NCBI GenBank assembly: GCA_016721865.1
Contig: JADKHF010000017.1
Coordinates: 1 to 54,454, forward strand
DNA from: Nitrosomonas sp.
GTDB taxonomy: Bacteria; Pseudomonadota; Gammaproteobacteria; Burkholderiales; Nitrosomonadaceae
Direction: 5' to 3'
DNA length: 54,454 bases
The translations under genes were made by a program, and so were the position numbers. Shown one piece after another: positions 38,431 through 49,174 of this stretch (positions are counted from its first letter, which is position 1; the number at the start of each line of letters is the position of its first letter). The notes below the pieces were generated by a model that did not search any database, was not told where the DNA came from, and worked only from the letters and a program-made list of their open reading frames with translations.

Positions 38431-39465
38431 TTAAGCCATCCTTGGCGCTATTGCCCGAAGCCACATTTTTTTGACTTGCTCAGTCATGTTTTTGGGAAGA
38501 AGTTCAACATTTGGGTGACTGCTGCTATACACCCGAAACAACTCATCAGCAAACGCTTGACCAATTTCTTGGATTTCGCTGAAGTCTAAAATTACAGTTC
38601 TAAAGCGATCGAATCTTGCGATCGGTCGTTTTGCCTGGGACCGGGAAACCAATTGTTCGTTGCCGAAGCGAGCTAGCCTCATAGGAACTACTGTTTTAGA
38701 GAAGTCGTAATCTTCAGGGGCTTCTGTAAATTGTGCATATACTTCAGCGGTAGTTCTGTTGCTGTTTAATGCAATCCGCATGTATACGGTGGTTCCTTCT
38801 GAAAAAACGCCGTTAGCCTCTTGGAGCCAGTCATGAGAGGCGTTTGCCTCATGGTTGTATTGAAGGCCGTTAGCTGAAATTTCAAACGAGTCAAACATTC
38901 TCGATGTAAAGAAAACGCCTTCTCCAGTGTGCTTGCTCGGGTCCGTGGTTAATTTTCCCTTCGAGAGTTCAAAGAGCGCTTGGCGCATGTCAGGCAAATT
39001 TAAGGCCGATGTGATCTTTGCAAAAATACCCACCCCGTCATCTGAAACAATGATCCGAAGAGCGGTTTCATCTTGAGAAGTAAAGACAAATACTGATTTA
39101 CCAGAGGAGTGATCAATCGCGTTGTTGACCATCTCTGTGAATCCGTGATTTGCAATACTTTGTACGTTTGAAGACATGCTCAAGTAAGGTTTGAAGTCAT
39201 TTTCCCAAGCAATATGCTCCTCAAGCCCGGTGAGTGGGTACAAGCGGGCAATGCGGCGCTTGTAGCCGGGGCTAAATACGGGATGAGTAGATGGCCCACT
39301 TCGTGCGATCCAGCCCTCGGTCTCTAATCGTTGGATGTACTTATTTGCGGCAACACGAGATATCTTGAAACGCTCGGCGTAGTGACGTGTAAGATCACGA
39401 GGATGCTCGACAACATCTCGGGTCACTGTCCTCACAAGTTCATCGAATCGAGACGATTTAGCCAT
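38431..39465 (-). CDS. HTH - GHKL ATPase - DUF4325 (STAS-like) protein
   Basis: 344 residues with three parts. A winged-helix start (residues 1-75: RHYAERFKISRVAANKYIQR, LETEGWIARSG). A GHKL-type ATP-binding domain (about 85-230) with the N-box EMVNNAIDHS, G1 box SDDGVGIF and a G2-like TGEGVFFTSRMFD. A C-terminal DUF4325 STAS-like domain (about 275-344: VILDFSEIQEIGQAFADELF). It has no sensor or receiver domain, so it may act as an ATP-dependent switch that binds DNA. The function is unknown. It stands alone, next to toxin-antitoxin genes. Confidence 0.82.
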   Translation of the reverse strand: MAKSSRFDELVRTVTRDVVEHPRDLTRHYAERFKISRVAANKYIQRLETEGWIARSGPSTHPVFSPGYKRRIARLYPLTGLEEHIAWENDFKPYLSMSSNVQSIANHGFTEMVNNAIDHSSGKSVFVFTSQDETALRIIVSDDGVGIFAKITSALNLPDMRQALFELSKGKLTTDPSKHTGEGVFFTSRMFDSFEISANGLQYNHEANASHDWLQEANGVFSEGTTVYMRIALNSNRTTAEVYAQFTEAPEDYDFSKTVVPMRLARFGNEQLVSRSQAKRPIARFDRFRTVILDFSEIQEIGQAFADELFRVYSSSHPNVELLPKNMTEQVKKMWLRAIAPRMA

Positions 39466-39646
39466 GATGCAGCATATTGTAAACTTTACCGGATCTTATT
39501 GTAAACTGAACGACGTCGTGTTGTAAACTAATTTCTTGTGTCTTGGGCAACCGACAGGTCGAGGTCGATAATCAAGAATTCTCATTATTGCTAATAGCCA
39601 CATCGTCGTCAGCTTGCTGAAAGTATCCATTTTGATTGCGTTCCAA

Positions 39647-40537
39647 TTATCCCGCCAACAACCGCAACGCCTCCCGATACTTCTCCATCGTCTGCTGCAA
39701 AATGTCTTCCGGCAATTCCGGCGCCGGAGCCTTTTTGTTCCAATCCTGTTTTTCCAGCCAGTCACGCACGAACTGTTTATCAAAACTGGGCGGATTCTGC
39801 CCTGCCCTATACTGATCGGCTGGCCAGAAGCGGGATGAATCGGGGGTCAGCACTTCATCGATCAGATACAGTTCACCGGCATCATCCAATCCAAATTCAA
39901 ATTTGGTGTCGGCGATGATGATGCCGCGTTGCGCGGCGTAATCGGCCGCTTCGGTGTAGAGGCGGATGGCTTTTTCGCTGACTTTGGCGGTCAGCGCTTT
40001 GCCTAATTGAGCTTCCACTTGCGCTAATGGAATGTTTTCATCGTGCGCACCGGCTGGCGCTTTGGTTGAGGGAGTGAAAATAGCGCCGCCGGATAGCTTC
40101 TCGGCCAGTTTTAACCCCGCGGGCAATTGAATCCCGCAAATCGCGCCGGTTTTTTGGTAATCCTTCCATCCTGACCCAACCACATAGCCGCGCACAATCG
40201 CTTCAATCGGCAACGGTTTTAAGCGCCGGATGACAAATGCACGCCCTTCCACCTGTTCACGCTCATCCTCGGCCACGACCGATTCCGGGGAAATGCCAGT
40301 CAAGTGATTGGGAAGGATATGCGCCAGTTTTTTGAACCAGAAATCGGACAGTGCCGTCAGCAGCTTCCCCTTCCCCGGCACGGCAGTCGGCAATATCACA
40401 TCAAACGCCGATAAGCGATCGGTTTGAATGATCAGCAGCTTATCGTCACCGACGGCGTAAATATCCCTGACTTTGCCGCGATGCAAAAATGGCAGGCTTT
40501 TGATATTGGTTTCAAATAAAGCGGAGGATTGGGTCAT
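39647..40537 (-). CDS. purC: Phosphoribosylaminoimidazole-succinocarboxamide synthase
   Basis: SAICAR synthetase of purine synthesis, 296 residues, the longer single-domain form of beta- and gammaproteobacteria. Typical segments: LHRGKVRDIYAVGDDKLLII, IVRGYVVGSGWKDYQKTG, IADTKFEFGLDDAG and LIDEVLTPDSSRFW. Its start overlaps the purK stop by four bases (ATGA), so it is the last gene of purE-purK-purC. Confidence 0.97.
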   Translation of the reverse strand: MTQSSALFETNIKSLPFLHRGKVRDIYAVGDDKLLIIQTDRLSAFDVILPTAVPGKGKLLTALSDFWFKKLAHILPNHLTGISPESVVAEDEREQVEGRAFVIRRLKPLPIEAIVRGYVVGSGWKDYQKTGAICGIQLPAGLKLAEKLSGGAIFTPSTKAPAGAHDENIPLAQVEAQLGKALTAKVSEKAIRLYTEAADYAAQRGIIIADTKFEFGLDDAGELYLIDEVLTPDSSRFWPADQYRAGQNPPSFDKQFVRDWLEKQDWNKKAPAPELPEDILQQTMEKYREALRLLAG

Positions 40538-41672
40538 GGGTTTCGAATTAATTTTTGTTCAAGTTGTTTTTTAACGGCGAGAGCTTGTTGTAAAGCCGCA
40601 TTGATATCAGTGGTTAACACGGTGTAGTGTCCCATTTTACGGCCTGGGCGCGCTTCGGTTTTGCCGTATAAGTGTAATTTGGCCGATGGGTTCTGCAAAA
40701 CCAGATTCCAGTCGGGTTCACCATTTTGCCACAAATCTCCTAACAGATTGACCATCACCGCGGCGCTGTGTTGCGTGGTTGCGCCCAACGGCAGACCACA
40801 CAGGGCGCGCACTTGTTGTTCAAATTGTGAGGTAATGCAGGCATCAATCGAGTAATGCCCGCTGTTATGCGGACGTGGCGCGATTTCATTGATCAGTAAT
40901 TCATTGTTCTGCAACACAAAAAACTCGACACACAACACACCTTGATAATCCAGCTTTTCCGCAATCTTGCAAGCAGTGCCCTGGACTTGCTCAGCAAATT
41001 CCGGTGAAATTCTGGCCGGCACGATACTGATATCGAGAATGCCGTTAACATGCTGATTTTCTGAAACCGGGAAAGTTTTTAATTCGCCATCGTTGCCGCG
41101 CGCCACCACAACGGATAACTCGCTCTTGAGCGGCATGAATTTTTCCAGCACACAAATCGAGTGATTCAATTGCGCATAGGCGGCAATCAATTCCGCTTCA
41201 CTCGCAACCGCCATCTGTCCCTTGCCATCGTAACCAAACTGACTGACTTTCAGAATACCGGGAAGCAAGTCTGCGACATCCTGAGTTGCAATGACATCCT
41301 GTTGCTGTATGACCGCAAACGGTGCGACGGTAAAACCATTAGTAACCAGAAACTGTTTTTCTGTAATCCTGTTTTGTGCTATCGAAACACTGTATGCATC
41401 AGGACTGACGACACAGGATTTAGCCAGCTTGCGTAGCGATTGCGCGGGGATATTTTCAAATTCGGTGGTAATAGCCGCACATTGCGTACCGAGTTTTTCC
41501 AGTGCTGGCTGATCCGCATAATCGGCGCAGATAAAATCGTCCGCGGTTCGCCCGGCAGGACTATCAACGGCTGGATCCAGTACCGTCACCCGGTATCCCA
41601 GCTGCTGCGCTGCCATCACAAACATGCGTCCAAGCTGCCCGCCTCCAAGCCACCGAGCACGGCTCCAGACAT
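40534..41672 (-). pseudogene. purK: N5-carboxyaminoimidazole ribonucleotide synthase, one frameshift
   Basis: The ATP-grasp enzyme that makes N5-CAIR for PurE. The main frame (40534-41625) covers nearly all of it: RITEKQFLVTNGFTVAPF, SQFGYDGKGQM (ATP loop), VLCVEFFV and INEIAPRPHNSGHYS. The ATG at 41672 (MSGAVLGG) lies in another frame; adding one G in a G-run near 41645 gives the conserved LGGGQLGRMFVMAAQQLGY. The shift is almost certainly an error. Confidence 0.92.
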
Positions 41673-41680
41673 GACGCGCA

Positions 41681-42168
41681 TTACTTCGGCAGCTCTGTGC
41701 TGAGAACAGATTCCGTTTGTTTCCGCCGGTATTCTTCCAGTTGCATACTCAGCTCACTATCATTCACCGCCAATAACTCAACAGCAAATAACCCCGCATT
41801 GGCCGCACCCGCTTCACCAATGGCAAATGTGGCGACAGGCACGCCTTTGGGCATTTGCACAATGGAAAGCAATGAATCCAGCCCTTGCAAATGTCTGGAG
41901 TTAACCGGAACGCCCAGAACGGGTAACGTGGTTTTTGCGGCTATCATACCCGGCAGATGCGCTGCACCGCCCGCGCCGGCAATAATACATTTAATGCCGC
42001 GCGCTCTGACCTCTTCGGCAAACTGAAACATCAAATCCGGCGTGCGATTGCCGAGACTACCTTGGCCTCACAATCGATATGAAATTTATCTAATATAGAA
42101 ACTGCGTGCTGCATCACATCCCAATCGCTTTTACTGCCCATCACTACGCTTATTAATGGTTTAATCAT
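41681..42168 (-). pseudogene. purE: N5-carboxyaminoimidazole ribonucleotide mutase, one frameshift
   Basis: Converts N5-CAIR to CAIR. The start (ATG 42168, MIKPLISVVMGSKSDWDVM) carries the phosphate-binding GSKSD. After CEAKVVSA a base is missing (HRTPDLMFQFAEEV expected), and the rest (41681-42034) is intact: IIAGAGGAAHLPGMIAA, VLGVPVNSRHLQGLDSLLSI. Length after correction about 162. It precedes purK, with nine bases between its stop and the purK start. Confidence 0.92.
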
Positions 42169-42205
42169 TTGACTTCAGTCGGCTATAAATTTGAGAATCA
42201 CTAAT

Positions 42206-42347
42206 GGGCATCTCTAAAAATCCAAATTTCGTCACAACACTTTGTTACTCGAAAAAAATGTTTCCTTACATATCAGTCATATACTGCATCTCCATTTTTT
42301 TGCTCGTGCCTCGTGTTGTTTAGAACTTTTAATTTTTAGAGGCGCCC
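42206..42347. repeat. MITE-like element, copy 3, uninterrupted
   Basis: 142 bases with terminal inverted repeats: left GGGCATCTCTAAAAATCC, right the complement of GGGCGCCTCTAAAAATT. The interior matches 5279-5410 and 3709-3840 (CACAACACTTTGTTACTC, ACATATCAGTCATATACTGC, TTTTTTGCTCGTGCCTCG), about 85-90 percent identical by eye. No ORF. It lies between purE and exbD, which have diverging directions. Confidence 0.65.
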
Positions 42348-42559
42348 TATTGAAAAGATCTTGCATGAGTAAGCTATAAAAACACGGCTGGCTATTTTAT
42401 AAGTCTGTGCAATAATTGTGTCATTATTTCGATAGCTTCAATAAAAAATACAATTGGTATTATACTAACCTCATTTAGCAATGCGTCTATTCATTGAATG
42501 AAATATCAATGTATTGAGTTTCACTCAGTAGATTATCCTTTAACAAGACCTGTACCGAA

Positions 42560-42991
42560 ATGAATTTTCAACGCGGAAAACAAAATAACGAGCCAGAAAT
42601 CAATCTGATACCGATGATTGATGTATTACTGGTGATACTGATATTTTTGGTTGTCACGACCACTTATTCAAAATTTGCTGAGCTTGAAATCAGTTTACCC
42701 GAGACCAATGCGGAGAAAGTCGACAAAAATATCGACAAACCCAATAGCATTGATATTACTGTTAACGCAGCAGGAGACTATACAATCAATCTTGTACCGG
42801 TCAAGTTTTCCAGTATCGAAAGCTTACGCGATGCGCTACACGCTGCAGCCAATAATCAACAGGATCCATTTATCATCATCAATGCTGATGCCAAAGCGAC
42901 ACATCAATCCGTTATCACAGTGATGGAAGCTTCCCGGTTAGCGGGTTACAATAAAATCACGTTCACCACGGAAACAATTAATTCTCACTGA
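42560..42991 (+). CDS. exbD: Biopolymer transport protein ExbD/TolR family
   Basis: 143 residues: one N-terminal transmembrane helix with the conserved functional Asp (NLIPMIDVLLVILIFLVVTT), then a periplasmic domain (KATHQSVITVMEASRLAGYN). ExbD couples the proton gradient with ExbB to TonB or Tol. No exbB partner is nearby, since an intergenic region and the MITE precede it, so it is either a leftover or pairs with a distant exbB. Confidence 0.9.
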   Translation: MNFQRGKQNNEPEINLIPMIDVLLVILIFLVVTTTYSKFAELEISLPETNAEKVDKNIDKPNSIDITVNAAGDYTINLVPVKFSSIESLRDALHAAANNQQDPFIIINADAKATHQSVITVMEASRLAGYNKITFTTETINSH

Positions 42992-43066
42992 GGATTATTC
43001 CAATTCATGATTGAATTAATTAAAAATTGTTACAACAAACTCACTTTACATTTCAAGGAGAACAAT

Positions 43067-43705
43067 ATGTCTACTGTCAATCTCGATAATTTTCCCAAGC
43101 CGCCCAATCCGGTTCTCAATATGTGCTGGCACCCCTTCCGTATACGAATAATGCATTGGAAACCGGTGATAACTGCCAACACGCTCAGCTTTCACTATGG
43201 CAAACACCACAAGACATATGTCGATAACCTGAATAATCTGTTGGCAAACAGCGATCTGGCAGGACAATCGCTGGAGCAGATCATTAGAGCAACCGCCGGA
43301 CAAGCTGATAAAGCTGCGATTTTTAATAATGCTGCGCAAGTCTGGAATCACATGTTTTATTGGCATAGCCTGAAGCCCAATGGCGGAGGCGAACCGTCCG
43401 CTGTGCTCAAACAAAAGATTGAAGCGTCCTTTGGCAGTTTGGAGGCATGCAGAAAGACTTTACAAGCAGCGCTGACACAATTTGGTAGTGGCTAGGCATG
43501 GCTGGTACTGGATGGAGACAAGAACGCTGTGGCCAAAACCGGCAATGCTGAAACGCCACTGACAAAAAATGTCCGCCCGTTATTGACCATTGATGTGTGG
43601 GAACACGCCTATTATCTTGACTACCAAAATCGCCGCGCCGATTATGTAAATACGATATTGGATAAATTGATCAACTGGGATTTTGCCGCAGCCAATCTTG
43701 GATAA
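43067..43705 (+). pseudogene. sodB: Superoxide dismutase (Fe/Mn), in-frame stop and small shifts
   Basis: The ATG at 43067 has AAGGAGAA upstream. Ligand regions are ANTLSFHYGKHHKTYVDNL (first His), VWNHMFYWHSL (second His) and IDVWEHAYYLDYQN (Asp, His), with Fe-SOD-like spacing. After FGSG the Trp codon TGG reads TAG at 43493-43495, and the same frame continues AWLVLDGDKNAV to the stop at 43705. A short block near 43125-43165 is out of frame (LPYTNNALE in the other frame). All three are likely sequence errors. Confidence 0.87.
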
Positions 43706-43716
43706 TTTGCTGATTT

Positions 43717-44362
43717 ATGACTGATATCACCATCGCCCTGTCAAAAGGGCGAATTTTTGAGGATACGGCGCCTCTGCTGAAAGCGGCGGGAATCGTTGCG
43801 CTGGATGATCCGGAATCATCGCGCAAACTGATTCTCTCCACCAATCGCGCCAACGTCCGTTTGATTATTGTGCGCGCATCGGATGTGCCGACTTATGTGC
43901 AATATGGCGCAGCGGATCTCGGCATTGCAGGAAAAGATGTATTACAGGAACATGGCAGCTCCGGCCTTTATCAACCGCTGGATTTGAATATCGCCCGCTG
44001 CCGGATGATGGTAGCTGTGCCCAGAAGGCTTTGATTATGACGCCGCAGTACGGCAAGGCGCACGATTGCGAATTGCAACAAAATATGTCCAGACTGCTCG
44101 CGAACACTTCGCTGATAAAGGCGTACATGTCGATTTGATCAAATTGTATGGATCAATGGAACTGGCTCCGCTGGTAGGCTTGGCTGATGCAATCGTTGAT
44201 TTGGTTTCGAGTGGAAACACATTAAAAGCAAATAATCTTAAAGCTGTCGAAGAAATCATGCCGATCTCGGCGAGACTGATTATTAATCAAGCCGCTTTGA
44301 AACTAAAGAGTGGTATTATCCAACCCGTGTTGGATGCCTTTGCGGACGCCATAAAAAATTAA
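43717..44362 (+). pseudogene. hisG: ATP phosphoribosyltransferase, one frameshift
   Basis: First enzyme of histidine synthesis, short form (about 214 residues), which needs a HisZ partner. MTDITIALSKGRIFEDTAPL starts the protein; the frame breaks in VAVP at 44020 (one extra C) and resumes as EGFDYDAAVRQGARLRIATK to the stop at 44362, including the PRPP-binding segment GLADAIVDLVSSGNTLKAN. Eleven bases after sodB and about 40 before hisD. Confidence 0.92.
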
Positions 44363-44404
44363 AATCTGCCAGCAATCGCATTCATCAGGAATAAATCACA
44401 AACC

Positions 44405-45709
44405 ATGCTCCAAATAAAAAGATTTAATTCAACCGATTCTGATTTCAATTCCAATCTTGAGAAACTATTGGCTTTTGAGAATGCGCAGGATGATGCGGTC
44501 GATGTAACAGTAGCCAGGATTCTTGCGGATATCCGAAGCCGTAGAGATGCTGCTTTGATCGAGTACACCAACCGTTTTGACGGACTTTCCGCATTATCCG
44601 GCAAAGATCTCGAACTGACGCAGATGCATTTGCAACAAGCCCTGAACGCTTTACCGTCGATCCAGCGTAATGCACTGGAACAAGCTGCGGAACGTGTTCG
44701 AAGCTACCATGAGAAACAGCAATTGAACTCATGGCAATACACTGATTCAGACGGCACGGTGCTAGGTCAAAAAATAACACCGCTTGATCGCGTAGGCCTC
44801 TATGTCCCTGGCGGCAAAGCGTCCTACCCTTCATCCGTCCTGATGAATGCCATCCCCGCGAAGGTTGCCGGTGTCAAGGAACTGATCATGGCTGTGCCCA
44901 CACCCGGCGGGGAAAGAAATGCCATGGTTCTGGCAGCGGCTGCCATCAGTAAGGTTGACCGGGTTTTTACCATCGGCGGCGCGCAGGCTGTCGGTGCATT
45001 GGCTTATGGAACTGAAACGATACCGCAGGTTGACAAAATCGTAGGCCCGGGGAATGCCTATGTCGCTGCCGCCAAGCGCCGTGTATTCGGCATCGTTGGT
45101 ATTGATATGGTTGCCGGTCCTTCTGAAATTCTGGTTATCTGTGATGGCAAAACAGATCCCGACTGGATTGCCATGGATTTATTCTCGCAGGCAGAGCACG
45201 ATGAGCTGGCGCAATCAATCCTGTTATCGCCCGATACCGAATTTCTGGATCAGGTGATGCACAGCATTGACCGCTTGTTATCCGGAATGCCGCGCAAGGA
45301 TGTCATCCGCGCTTCACTGGAAGATCGCGGCGCTTTGATTCAGGTACAAAATCTGGATGAAGCCTGCACAATCGCCAACAGAGTTGCGCCTGAACATCTT
45401 GAATTATCAGTCGATCAACCGGAAATCTGGGTAGATAAAATCCGGCATGCCGGTGCTATTTTCCTGGGCCGCAACGCTTGTGAAGCGCTTGGCGATTATT
45501 GCGCCGGCCCTAATCATGTCCTACCCACATCACGGACAGCGCGGTTTTCTTCCCCGTTGGGCGTCTATGACTTCCAGAAGCGCAGCAGCCTCATTCAAGT
45601 CTCTCAGCAGGGTGCTGAAAAACTCGGAAAAATTGCATCCGTTCTAGTCCATGGGGAAGGATTACAGGCCCATGCCATGTCAGCTGAATATCGGTATAAA
45701 AATCGATAG
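44405..45709 (+). CDS. hisD: Histidinol dehydrogenase
   Basis: Last two oxidation steps of histidine synthesis; NAD- and zinc-dependent, 434 residues. Motifs: LDRVGLYVPGGKASYPSSVL, VDKIVGPGNAYVAAAKR, DMVAGPSEILVI, DLFSQAEHDELAQSILL (with zinc and catalytic residues), RVAPEHLEL and GDYCAGPNHVLPTS. Follows hisG; the pair is presumably a his operon fragment. Confidence 0.97.
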   Translation: MLQIKRFNSTDSDFNSNLEKLLAFENAQDDAVDVTVARILADIRSRRDAALIEYTNRFDGLSALSGKDLELTQMHLQQALNALPSIQRNALEQAAERVRSYHEKQQLNSWQYTDSDGTVLGQKITPLDRVGLYVPGGKASYPSSVLMNAIPAKVAGVKELIMAVPTPGGERNAMVLAAAAISKVDRVFTIGGAQAVGALAYGTETIPQVDKIVGPGNAYVAAAKRRVFGIVGIDMVAGPSEILVICDGKTDPDWIAMDLFSQAEHDELAQSILLSPDTEFLDQVMHSIDRLLSGMPRKDVIRASLEDRGALIQVQNLDEACTIANRVAPEHLELSVDQPEIWVDKIRHAGAIFLGRNACEALGDYCAGPNHVLPTSRTARFSSPLGVYDFQKRSSLIQVSQQGAEKLGKIASVLVHGEGLQAHAMSAEYRYKNR

Positions 45710-45758
45710 GCCTTGGATTGTTATCGTAAAAACTGATCGATAACTGCGGGATTTAATC

Positions 45759-46641
<883 letters not shown>

Positions 46642-46715
46642 TTACAGTAATTGGAACTAAATAATATTGCAGTGTATTATACTGCGCCGAACAACACCGT
46701 ATTTTTGGAGCATGC

Positions 46716-47063
46716 ATGAAAATTTCATTTTTATCCCTTATCGCCCTGGTTGGATATCTGCTATTCAATCCGGCCAATGTTATGGCGCTACACCACGAGC
46801 CACAGGACGGTCAGGAATCCGCTAAAAAATTACCTACTAACGAAGGAAAAGTTATCTCTGTCATCGATACAACCGGTTATACGTATATGGAACTAGAGAA
46901 TAGCGGCAATAAGTTCTGGATTGCAGCGCCCACAACCAAAGTCAATAAAGGCGATCATATCCGTTTCGTTGAAAGTATGGTGATGACCAACTTCACCAGC
47001 AAAACGTTGAATCGGACTTTCAGCACCCTCATTTTTGTTTCTTCTACCGAAGTTAAGAAATAG
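46716..47063 (+). CDS. Small periplasmic protein (NrfJ-like OB-fold)
   Basis: 115 residues with a signal peptide (MKISFLSLIALVGYLLF, likely cleaved after NVMA) and a beta-rich domain: GKVISVIDTTGYTYMELENS, FWIAAPTTKVNKGDHIRF, MVMTNFTSKTLNRTFSTLIF. This resembles the NrfJ-type periplasmic proteins that accompany nitrite reductase or multihaem systems in other bacteria; no such genes are adjacent, so the role is unclear. Confidence 0.75.
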   Translation: MKISFLSLIALVGYLLFNPANVMALHHEPQDGQESAKKLPTNEGKVISVIDTTGYTYMELENSGNKFWIAAPTTKVNKGDHIRFVESMVMTNFTSKTLNRTFSTLIFVSSTEVKK

Positions 47064-47066
47064 TTT

Positions 47067-49096
47067 TTAGGTAACATCGATAAAGCCGATCAGCAATTTA
47101 TTCTTAAGGCTTTTTAATTCATCCCGGTACGATGCTGCTTGCTCAAATTCCAGATTTTTTGCGGCATTCAGCATTTTCTTCTCAACACGCTGAATTTCTT
47201 TGGCTAACTGGGTTTCACTCATTGCATCATAACGGGCCTGTACTTGTGCTGCTTTCAGATTCTGTTGTGCAGAATCATAATTGTAAACGCCGTCGATCAG
47301 ATCTTTAATCCGCTTATGAACAGATCGCGGCGTTATATTATGTTGCAGGTTATATTGTGTTTGCTTATCACGCCGGCGTTTTGTTTCATCGATCGCAAAG
47401 CGCATTGACTTGGTTATTCTGTCTCCATAAAGAATTGCGGTACCATTAATATGACGCGCGGCTCTGCCAATGGTTTGAATCAATGATCTTTCCGAGCGAA
47501 GAAAACCTTCTTTATCGGCATCCAATATAGCAACCAATGAAACTTCCGGAATATCCAACCCTTCGCGCAATAAGTTAATGCCAACCAGCACATCAAATTG
47601 ACCCAGACGCAAATCACGAATAATTTCGACACGCTCAACGGTATCAATATCCGAATGCAAATAACGCACTTTGATTTGATGATCGGAAAAATAATCCGTC
47701 AAATCCTCGGCCATGCGTTTTGTCAGGGTAGTGACTAATACCCGTTCATTCTTAGCCGTACGCAAACTTACTTCAGACATTAAATCATCAACCTGGGTTG
47801 CCACTGGACGCACCTCAATGACAGGATCAACCAACCCTGTGGGCCGGACAACCTGTTCCACAACCTGTCCGCTATTTATTTTTCATAATCGGCCGGCGTT
47901 GCCGATACAAAAACAGTTTGTGGCATTCTTTTTTCAAATTCCTCAAATCTTAGCGGACGATTATCCAGCGCGGATGGCAAACGAAAACCATAATTCACCA
48001 GATTTTCTTTACGCGAACGATCCCCTTTATACATTCCACCTACTTGTGGCACGGTGACATGGCTTTCATCTATGATCATCAAGGCATTGCGCGGCAGGTA
48101 ATCGAGAAGCGTTGGGGGTGGTTCGCCCGGTTGCTTGCCGGAAAGATGACGTGAATAATTTTCAATCCCTTTGCAGAAACCCAATTCATTGAGCATTTCC
48201 AGGTCAAATCGTGTGCGTTGTTCAAGACGTTGCGCCTCAACCAACCGATGCTCCTGATAGAAAACCTCTAAACGCTCACGTAACTCCACTTTGATTGTTT
48301 CAATTGCGCGTAGCGTAGTGCTCCTAGGCGTTACATAATGGCTGGAAGGATATACAGTGTAGCGTGATAATTTTTGTAATATGCGGCCCGTCAGAGGATC
48401 GAATAACGACATGCTATCGACTTCATCATCAAATAATGAAACGCGCACAGCCGCCCTCAGAACTTTCAGCCGGAAAAATGTCCACCACATCACCTCTAAC
48501 ACGAAATACACCACGTTTAAATTCTAAATCATTACGATCATATTGCATTTCAGTCAGTCGTTTAATCATTTCACGTTGCGTAATTTTTTCGCCGCTGCGT
48601 AAATGCAAAATCATGCCATGATAATCAACGGGATCACCTATACCATATATGCACGACACGCTAGCCACTATGATTGCATCATCCCTTTCCAGCAATGATT
48701 TTGTCGCAGATAAACGCATTTGCTCAATATGCTCGTTAATACTTGAATCTTTTCGATAAATATATCTCGTGACGGCACATATGCCTCAGGTTGATAATAA
48801 TCATAGTAAGAAACAAAGTACTCGATTGCATTCTCAGGAAAAAATTCACGCATCTCTGCATACAGTTGAGCTGCCAGCGTTTTATTCGGAGCCATCACAA
48901 TTGCAGGACGGCCGAGACGTGCGATCATATTGGCAATCGTATAGGTTTTGCCTGACCCCGTAACGCCCAGTAATGTCTGAAACGCAAGACCATCATTAAT
49001 ACCTTCGACCAGTTGCATAATTGCCTTCGGTTGATCGCCTGCTGGCTCAAATGATTGATGTAATTTGTACGGACTATTGGGGAAGGTTACGATCAC
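47067..49096 (-). pseudogene. uvrB: UvrABC system protein B, three frameshifts
   Basis: Nucleotide excision repair helicase-like subunit, about 676 residues if joined. Four blocks. The N-terminus (48668-49096) has GVTGSGKT (Walker A) and YYDYYQPEAY (beta-hairpin). Next comes SATKSLLERDDAIIVASVSC (48429-48719). The third (47876-48514) has DESHVTVPQVGGMYKGDR and ends SATPADYEK. The fourth (47067-47861) has VVEQVVRPTGLVDP, YLHSDIDTVER, IGRAARH and the UVR domain NLEFEQAASYRDELKSLK. Shifts near 48740, 48440 and 47870 are one-base changes, probably errors. Confidence 0.93.
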
Positions 49097-49174
49097 AGGT
49101 ATAATTCCAAGATTGATTTGTTTCTTTTATCATTTTAACATGCCGGTCCACCTATTTTTGTGTGAGGATTTTTT

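Noticed and set aside
39496..39783. Minus-strand open frame rich in Arg, Cys and Trp after purC
   Set aside because: It overlaps the purC 3' end in another frame and has the composition of a shadow frame.
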